Positions 1-9,200 of a DNA stretch of 14,251 nucleotides are shown here, piece after piece. Source of the stretch: Mansonella perstans (lineage: Eukaryota; Nematoda; Chromadorea; Rhabditida; Onchocercidae); the NCBI GenBank assembly GCA_037074765.1, contig JBAMDO010000477.1:1-14251 (forward strand), in the 5' to 3' direction. A program made the translations under genes and the position numbers. The notes under the pieces were generated by a model. That model searched no databases and was not told the DNA's origin. It saw only the letters and a list, made by a program, of their open reading frames with translations. Every line of letters starts with the position of its first letter. Position 1 is the first letter of the stretch.

Positions 1-53
1 ATTTTGTTTTACATTAATTTTTGGCAAATATAACAATAAAATTTTCGTGTAAA

Positions 54-76
54 ATCAGATACCGTTTGTATCTGAT
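54..76. repeat. Perfect 9-bp hairpin beside the exon 17 donor
   Basis: ATCAGATAC (54-62) and GTATCTGAT (68-76) are perfectly complementary around a five-base loop. In the minus-strand transcript the stem begins 10 nt after the proposed 5' splice site. Confidence 0.85.
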
Positions 77-86
77 ATTCCAGTAC

Positions 87-281
87 CTGATAAAGAAATC
101 GTAAACTTTCTGCGATAAATATCACTGAAATCAATGAAGCAAAGATATCTTCAGTAAACCGTGTCACATAACGTAACATTCTGGACCCATCAACTGCGAC
201 AGTGATGATTGAAATCAATAATACCCACAAGCCAGCATAAAGTCGAACCGTAAGGAAATCAATATTTAGATTGGTACAAAA
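87..281 (-). CDS. SLC4 gene exon 17 (last in window), TM4-TM5
   Basis: The acceptor is TTTCCAG; the preferred donor is CAG|GTACTG after position 87. It encodes FCTNLNIDFLTVRLYAGLWV, LLISIITVAVDGSRMLRYV and TRFTEDIFASLISVIFIAES, ending LRFLYQ. GLW and TRFTE-x-x-FASLI match the NDCBE/NBC branch. The frame stays open to a stop at 11-9, so a later donor is possible. A stop there would remove most of the membrane domain and is not credible as the gene's normal end. Confidence 0.9.
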
Positions 282-3200
282 CTGGAAAGTATCAAATAAA
301 TATATGATAAATTTAAGAAACAAATAAGTATAATAAATTATAATAGAAACATTTTCCAATTTTGTGCGCTAATTTAAATTATAATGATAAAGAATTCAAG
401 ATATTATGAATTAAATTATGAAATTGCTGACTTAAAAAAAAAAAAAACTTACCGCATAAAAACTAACTTCAAATACAAGAACCGGCCCTGTTGCACTCAT
501 AATCATAAGCGGTTGAACAGCGAATACTCCCCAAAGCAAACCACAAACGCATTGTGCCATCAGAGTTTCGAGTATTCCAATCTTTTCATTGGTATATTTT
601 CCTCAAAACAATCAATAGATTTCAGGATAATAAGTCAGAAGTATCCTCTTCTGTTGCTTTGCTTTTTATTTTTGCTTTAAAACATGTGAAAAAATTGAAG
701 TTCTGAAATAAATACAAAGTTAAATTTCTGTCATGATTGTAATTTATGTATTATAAACTTACCTAGCAGACCACCAAATGTTATTGCGGGTGCAAAAGTG
801 GCAAAAAACATGAACACGACACTTGTAAGGCATTGAAAATTGAGCGCATCACGATAATCGGACCTAAAATTTAGTCAGTGGCGCCAGGAGTCATTCTTTC
901 TCTGTTTCCGCCTTATATTCATATTCTGTGCGCACATTATCATCAGTCTAAGTTGATTCGTAGAAATTTCCCAAATGACTGCAAAAGACAGTAAACGCGA
1001 TGAAATAATATAAATTACAGCGTCGTGGAAGCTACCAAAAAGCGTTGGCTGATCTTATGGATTTTTTTGTTTTTTTTTTTTTTTTTTTTTTTTTGTAAAA
1101 TTTACTAGCTGAATATAATAATCAAAAAGATGAAATGCTACGTACCAGTAATAAGGAAATCGATTTTCAAAATCAGCAATCATTCCACTAAAAAATCGAC
1201 ATTTTTCTCTTTTTTCGAAGTGTCTTTTGAAATTACTATCATTTTTTCGTTCACTTTCCAGTGCTGAAGCTGAAAAAAACAAAGAAGAGAAAAATATTAC
1301 GCTCATACAAATTTTAATCATTAAAAACTTCACAAAAAAAATAATAAGGAAAAAAAGGAAGAAAATTAAGAGGAGGAAAATTATTGATTAAAGATTTTTG
1401 ATTTAAAGTTTTTATGAAATTAGACAAATTTAAAATTTGAAAGAAATAAGACATAAGAACAAAAATATACAATTTTCTTCCTCTGCAATTTTTCGATTTT
1501 GTCGTTTTTTTAATGCTTTTCGAATTTCATCACCAGACAGCAGACGCTTACTATCAATTTCACCAGGCGGAATAACGACAGAATCATCCAAAAAATTATC
1601 CACACCAGAAATAAGTTCCTCACGAACTTTTGCCTCATAAGCAATGGCACTGAATTCCTTAAAATAAATTTTCGTAAATTTGTTGTATTTTACAATATTT
1701 TACAGCTTATTAAATATCATTTAAATGAATAATTATTTAAGAAAAATTTGATGAATCAAATCTTACAAATTCATATGAAAAGGCTGATTGAGAGAAAAAA
1801 TAATTAAATGAATTATTTAACCATGTTTGTCAGCAATGTTGCAATCGAACGTCCTACTTCTTGATAACTAACATCCGGTTGACCTGGTCCAAGAATCACT
1901 ACAACAAAACGTAGTGGTACTTCTCCATCGAGAATTTCTGGCATCATTGATGGTTCACTTAATCGAAGCATCACGAAATGTGTTTTCGTTAAATTTGGAA
2001 TTACACCAACAAAGATCTGAAAATGCAATGCTAATAGGATTTTATCACTGAATTTTGAAATCAATTAAACTTTGCTGACATTTTAAATGAAATAACATAA
2101 TCTTGCTAAAAAAAGACTAAAATTAAAAGAGATCATTAAAAATTGGAATAAAACATAAATTCTTTTTTTAAAATAGCAACACATGATAATCTTTTCATAG
2201 AAGCTGAGAAAAAAAATGAAACCTGCGCTGTTTCGGTGCCAATAGGAAGTTTTCTTAAGATGTCTTCACCTTTATGAAGTTCCGACGAATGTGTTCTACC
2301 TCTAAAAATCATTACATTCGTCTTTTTCTATTTTTTTACTTTTTTTTTTCAAATGCATCAAATTAATACTGTAATCGATAAGTACAATTTCAGATAAATA
2401 ATAAACGTACTTTCCCAGTGAATCTGAGGTGAAATGTGCTGTCGGTGATTGTTTTACTGGATTTAAACATAACCTTTCTTGAACTGCTGGTATCGCTGGA
2501 AGGTTAGGAAAGCTGAAATAAAAATCAAATATATGAAGGAAGAATTAATTAATCGAAACTACTTAATTAGAAAAATGTGCATCATAATGTGAAAATTCAG
2601 CAACAGAAAAGAGATACCTTTGTTGTTTGAGGACACTAATTGGTAATCCTCTTATCCCAGTTAATGTGGTATTTTCCATTTCATCAACCTCTGCTATTGT
2701 TGGTTGCGTACGTATATTGCAACTTTGAAGTGAATGTTCACGTTTCACTAAATCTATAAATGAATTATGGAAGTATTTCTTAGAAATTCTATTTTTATTA
2801 TTATTTATTATAAACAATTAATATCAAATCTAAAAACTTTGAAAAATTCAGAAAAAAAAATTAAATTATATGTATACCTATACATAACCTAGCATTATCC
2901 AGCGTACTTGCACCTGCTAAATTACATTCAGAACGTCGATCGAAAACTGAACCAGCCAATGCTAACGCTGTTATTCGACGTGGTAATGGATGTCTAAATG
3001 AAGGAAATCTCGGTACGCAAACTGAAAATTAGAAATTTCCTTTAAACAGTTACTATAAAAGTCAAATGATATTTAAATTGATTTTGCTATCAAACTTTTT
3101 TATAATTTAAAAAGAAAAAATCAAAAGAAAACACTAAACTTACGCTTGTTTCATTGCTAAAATTTGCATAATATCTCGTCGTCTACAAGTGATTCCTTCA

Positions 3201-6200
3201 GAAATCATTGCATCAGCTACTCGATCACAAACATCAAGGAATGTTTTCGCTTTACAATCGAGTAAAATCATACCTGAAATTAATAAGCAGTAGAAGAGAC
3301 ACCTTTGTTGTTTGAGGACATTACTTGGTAATTTTTATAAGATTTTTTTTTCTTATAAAATATATCTTTTACAGATTAATATTATTTTATGAATTTCGAA
3401 ATAATTATAGGAAACAAATAATTTTGTTAATTTATTTCAAAAGAAGGAAAAAAATATTTGATAGCAAGATAACCTGTTCGCATAAGTTTTCGTAAGGATA
3501 GTAAAGCATGAAATGAGAGAAATGAGACATGTGGTTGTCCCCAATGATGATCCGCTCCTTCAACATCCTAAAAAAATTAAATCTCGATATAAATTTAGAA
3601 AGTAAATTTAGCTACCTTCTATTTCGTATAATAAGTAAATCTTGGAGAAAATTTAAAATTTCAAAAGTGCAAAAAAAAAAAAAAAAAAGAAAAAATTTTA
3701 AACCAACAAAAAATTCAATTCTAAAAGCATCATTTAAATATAGAACAAAATTTCTAATTCTAAAAGTTTTTTAGCAAAAAAATTGATTTATTTAAGATTT
3801 AGCTTTTTTTTTTCAATATTAACAAAACTTAGAGTTTAATAAAATGCATTACATTTACAGGTTAATAATTATTTCATGAGTTTCGAAATAAGTATAGCAA
3901 ATAATTAATTGAGCAATCTATTGAAAATTTCACTAAAAAGAATAAAACATGAAAGGAAAAGAATATAATTTATCAGGTAATTACAGAGAACATTTGACAC
4001 CTTGCAGTTTTTTAATCTACTTAAATATTTGCGACAAAAAAAAAACCTCCTCATACTTAATCCATCGAGCTGTTTCGGTCCATTCGCCACCTTTTTGCAA
4101 ATCCAAATTATAAAGCTCAACAAAAACCTGAAACAAGTAATTAAAATCAATTCAAAATATTTTTTTTTTGAAGTGATTTTTTTACTTTTAACAAAATAAA
4201 ACTTAAATGTCATTTTTTGCTTACAGTAACATTATATTTTTATGCTTCATTTCTTTTATTTTCCTTCTAATCCAAGCAAATATTTTTCTTTTTAAATTTT
4301 TTCAAATTGATATAACTTTGCAGTGTCATCTATACATAAATATGTATGCATTTTATTCCTTTTCCTTCTTTCCTTTTTCTCTTTCTCTTTTTCTCTTTCC
4401 CCCCCTCTCTCTCTCTTTTACACAAAAGAAAATTAAATAAATTACCTGTTGATAAAATGATACTTTAAAAATAAAAAAAAATAAGAATAATACCTTTTTA
4501 TCCATATATTTCCTCATATTATCACAATTATCCATGACACCGAGTGATGTGAGTTGCGGTGAAGTAGTTTCGTTAAAAACTCCTAAAAATTTTAAAATAA
4601 TAAATCAATCAATCAATTTCACAATTTCAAAATTTACGTTAATCTAAAACATACATAATAACTTAATCAAATAAAACTTGAAACTACTATTGACCATTTA
4701 AGTTTCGATATTACATAATTCATTCAGTGAAATTTATCTACCAATTTTACTATAAATTTTTACAAAAAAAAAAGCCTAAAAACTACTGAAAAAAAGAAAT
4801 GCGAACGGAATTAATAGAAATAAAATGAAATTCCTCGAAATCGAAAGCGATTAATCGAAATTAATCTAAATCGAAATAAATATATCAAAGCAATGAAAAA
4901 TTTATTATGCTTGATTTAATTTAAAAAAAGTTTTAATTCGTATATTAAGACTTAATGACCGAATAACATGATTTAATTGTACGAATAAAAAAATGAATGA
5001 ATTTTTTTTACCGTTAACATGTTTGCATGTTGAATGAAAATAAGGATGATTTTTTTGTTGATTGTTTGCATAATGAATGGATGCTAAATCTTTCTCGATT
5101 AATTCCAGCTCTGATGTTCCCGCGTTTAATGAAGTTGGTAAATTAGATGACATGCCGCCTATAAAATGATAAATGATAATTTCTTTAAATTAAAAATTTC
5201 AAATAAATACAACTTCTGCACTAAAAAATTTTCCAAAATTATTTGTGCTTTTTTTTTCTTGAACTGTTGAAATTAAATATGAATGGATTGTTCTCTAAAC
5301 TTTGATGAATATAATTACCGTAGTCAAAAATTATATTGAAAAAAGATATTATTTAAATAAAGTGAAATTTAAAATTATTTGTACAAAATATTTTTATTTA
5401 AATATATTATTACCGTTTTTATATTTGTATTCTTAAATTAATATATTTCAATTTTTGAAAATATTTTTTCTTTAATCTAATCGATAACGCAATGATTATT
5501 TTTTAATGATAATATTGATCATACTCTCAAAGTTGTCATCCAATGATAACATAAAAATAAATTTGCATAATTTTTCATCAAAAAATAATTTGAATAATTT
5601 TTCATCATCTTTCTCTATCTGATTTTACTATATGAACAAATTTAATAACTACTATCAAACAATACAACACGAATATTTGAATTAATTACTAGAAGATAGT
5701 AATGAAATAATGTGTTTATGTAGATAATTATTATGAAATCAAAATACAAAATTATTAGATATATTCAATTTTAAAAACTTGAAAAACAACCAAATAACTA
5801 AATAAATTAGAAAGAAAAAAAAAAGAAACTTTGCAATTAAATTAAGCAAATTAAAAATTGAAATTAATTATGTGAAAGGAAAAGAAAAAAACAAATTACA
5901 ATAGCAGTGGAAGAGAAGAAGAAGAAGAAAAAATAACAATGATATAAGATTAAAGTATAAAAAGGCTATATGAATGAACAAAATTTGTTTATTGTAAGAC
6001 AAATGAATCGTAATCGTAAAAATTTACACACCACATACCATTGATATAACATATTGATATCGACTGATCAGTGTCCATAACAATTATAGAATATTTCTTG
6101 AGCACCACCTGTTCTTTTTTTTGTCCTATGTAATATGCACGTAACATGCTATACTACACAAACAATCCTTCTTTTACCATTTCAATCTTTTATCATATTA

Positions 6201-9200
6201 TAATTGAATTAAATTATTTTTCATAATAAATGTATTTTTGCTTTAAAAATAACTTATAATTGATTCAATTTGAATAATATACTTGAATATTAGATATTTC
6301 TTCTACCTAACCTATAAATTTATTTTCAATCATCTTTGACCTTTACCCTTTACACTTTATCATAAAATTCACATATCGTCACTCTCTTAATTTCACTAAA
6401 ATCTTAAAACTGGTTTTTGCACAAAAAAAAAAAAAAAAAAAAAAAGAATTTTTAACTAAGTGACCGTTATGCATTAAAAAGTGATCATTTGAGGAATTAC
6501 AAAAATTGAAAGTGAAAGAAAAAATTAGAAATTATTTTCGATAATTAGATGAATATATTCATTATTAAAGCAATGTAAATTAATTAGAAAGAGAAAGAGA
6601 GAGAGAGAGAGAAAAAAAAAGAAGAAAAAATATGAAAATGAATAGAATTGAATTGAAGCAAAAGATGTGCTTTCCAGTAATGTTAATTAATTAAATTCCA
6701 ATGACAGAAAATCTTATTTCTCAATTCTAAATTAAATTAAAGTTTCTCGAAATTAAATTAAAATTCAAAAAATTTGTATAATTAGTCTTCGAAAATAAAA
6801 GTTTAAGTTGACAATAAACTATTACCGGATATCAGATGAATGCGCGAATCTAAAATATGAATGTTTGACGCTTTTATCAGGAAACGGTTTTATAAGTGAC
6901 GGTCAAAAGGTCAAATTGATGGCGCCCAAAAATATTTCCTGTCCGTGTCTGGTAGTGTACGAACAGGAATGTAATAAAGGTGTACGGGCCGCGTAATTTA
7001 GTTGCAAGATCAAATGCAAAAGGTTCAAATTTAGTTTACATGAACTTAACATTGAAGTAGAAGTGTTGCATAACAATGTTCAATGTTCACTGACCTGTCA
7101 ACATTTTGTTTACTGAACAAATAAGTGATAACAAATATTTACACTGGTTTTTTCTTTTTAAATCAATCGCTTATATTTAAATAAAAAATTAAAACATTCT
7201 TTTTTTTTTGGAAAATATTTTAATCTAAAAAAAGAAAAGAAGAAAATAAGAAAATAACAAAAAAAGGAAAAATAATTGAAAAATTTTTCATTTGGAAAAG
7301 AAAATAGAAATCTTATATTATCTTATTTGATATTAAATAAGCTTATTTTTTTCCACTAATTTTAACATCACTATTTCTCTCTCTCTCTCGTCCTGAAACT
7401 TTTTTTTAAATGGTTCTCTCTCTTTCTCCCTCCGTCTCTCTCAAACTTTTTTTTAAAATGATTTCAGATAGAATTACTCGTATTAGTTAGTTTTTATTTG
7501 TCTTTTTTTTTTTTTTTAGTTTTTCATACACTAAGTATTAAAGCACTTTTCATTTAAACGAAATTTATTTATTTCAAATTTTTATTTTTATTTTTTCAAA
7601 TTTTCAATAGCTAAGAAACACTAAGCAATGAAAGACTTGAAAGTATTTTTTGGAAAATGAGATAATTAATATGTAAATATATATATATATATATACATGT
7701 ACAAAATTATTTGTAATACTCTTTTACAGTACAAGTTCTTAAATGAAAAATATCAATGAGTATTGCTATTCATTACTTTATTTTGTCTAAATTAATTTGC
7801 CAATTAATTTGAACATTCATTTCATATTAAACAATATTATACTTATAATATCAAAAAATTGAATATACTTTGAGAAATTTTCACCTAACTTTTCCTTATG
7901 TCAGCATTTTTACAAACATTTTCATAAGTATTTAATTAAGTAATTTCCGTATGTTATTAAGTATCATTCATTTTTTACGCTGATTAAAATAAAAAAAAAT
8001 TTAATCATTTATATTTTTTGATGAAATAAAACAAAATATCACAGGACAAAATAATGATAAGATAAAGTGAATTTGTTTTTTGTTTTAAATCTAACATCGC
8101 TTATTAATCATCACAAATGATGATCAATATTGATACACGATGATTTATTTAACTAGCATGAGAGCACTTTTTTACAGTAGCATTAAAAAGATGATTAAAT
8201 AGAAAAAATTTTATTTAATATCTATTTGTCGCATTTATACCTATATGCCAGAGAAGGAAAAAAAGGTGTAATAATGATGGAAAGAAGAATTTGCGAGCAT
8301 TAAAAATTTTTTTTGCATTTTTTTCTCCACTTTACAATATTAATAAAACTTTTGCTCAATTGCGGATGAAACACTGATAAGTTCACTTAGATTGGATGAG
8401 TATTGTTAAAATTTTCAAAATTATTGGAGAATGGAAAAGAAAAGAGAAATGAAATAAAAATATAATTTTACTGAATGATAATAAAATGCGAAATGTTTAT
8501 CAGTTTGTAATAATTTCAAATTCCTGTAAATTTTAACTAAAGTTTTAGTTGCTTGCTTGTAATTTTTTTCCAATATATACACAATATATCATTTCTAATA
8601 TTAATCGATTGACCGATTGATTTTTTTCAATTTGATCACTTTTTTTAATGTTATCATTTGGATTGATTGAAATTGATTGATTCGATAAAACTTTGTAATT
8701 ATGATTTATGTTAAAACAAATTCAGAACATCCCTAATGGATAAGAATATGAAAATCACTGAGCAATAATACAGCGTTACTGAATTGATTTAAAAGGAATC
8801 TTTTTAATTCTCTCGTTGTAATGATGATAAATTTAAATTTTAATATAAATATTAAGTTGAATTGATTTGCTTTAAGTTCGAATAAAATAACATAAATTTG
8901 TATAAATCAAATAACTAAGCTAATTTCTTGTATGAATTATTATTATTGTTATTTACGCTTAAAAATTTTAATTCAATGGTTCCTATATGATAATACGTAT
9001 TATACGTATTCTATGCTTAAAATATTATATTTACACTTATATTTTACGGTTATCTTAAAGTATTAACGTATTATACGTATTTTACACTTATTTACGCTTA
9101 AAGGTTTTAATCAAACGTTCCCATTCGACGTATTACAAATATACTTACATTCCGATATATTATTGTTTACAGTTGTCACTGTTGCTTCCGTTAAACTATC

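Noticed and set aside
9..11. Stop codon as the end of the SLC4 gene
   Set aside because: It would end the protein after about five transmembrane segments; a donor at 87 fits the family better.
384..680. 98-codon plus-strand open frame
   Set aside because: It is antisense to exon 16 of the SLC4 gene, whose minus-strand translation carries clear family motifs.
3022..3023. TTTTCAG acceptor for exon 8
   Set aside because: Using it shifts the frame relative to exon 7 and meets a stop; the acceptor at 2994-2995 keeps the frame.
3905..4213. 102-codon minus-strand open frame
   Set aside because: It covers exon 5 in a different frame and reads through intron sequence; the correct frame gives the ETARW motif.
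4353..4535. Lys/Glu-rich minus-strand protein tail
   Set aside because: It is an extension of the exon 4 frame past a good donor into a CT-rich microsatellite.
6423..6445. Poly(A) run as the tail of a processed retrogene
   Set aside because: No coding body or target-site duplication adjoins it, and similar runs are common across the window.
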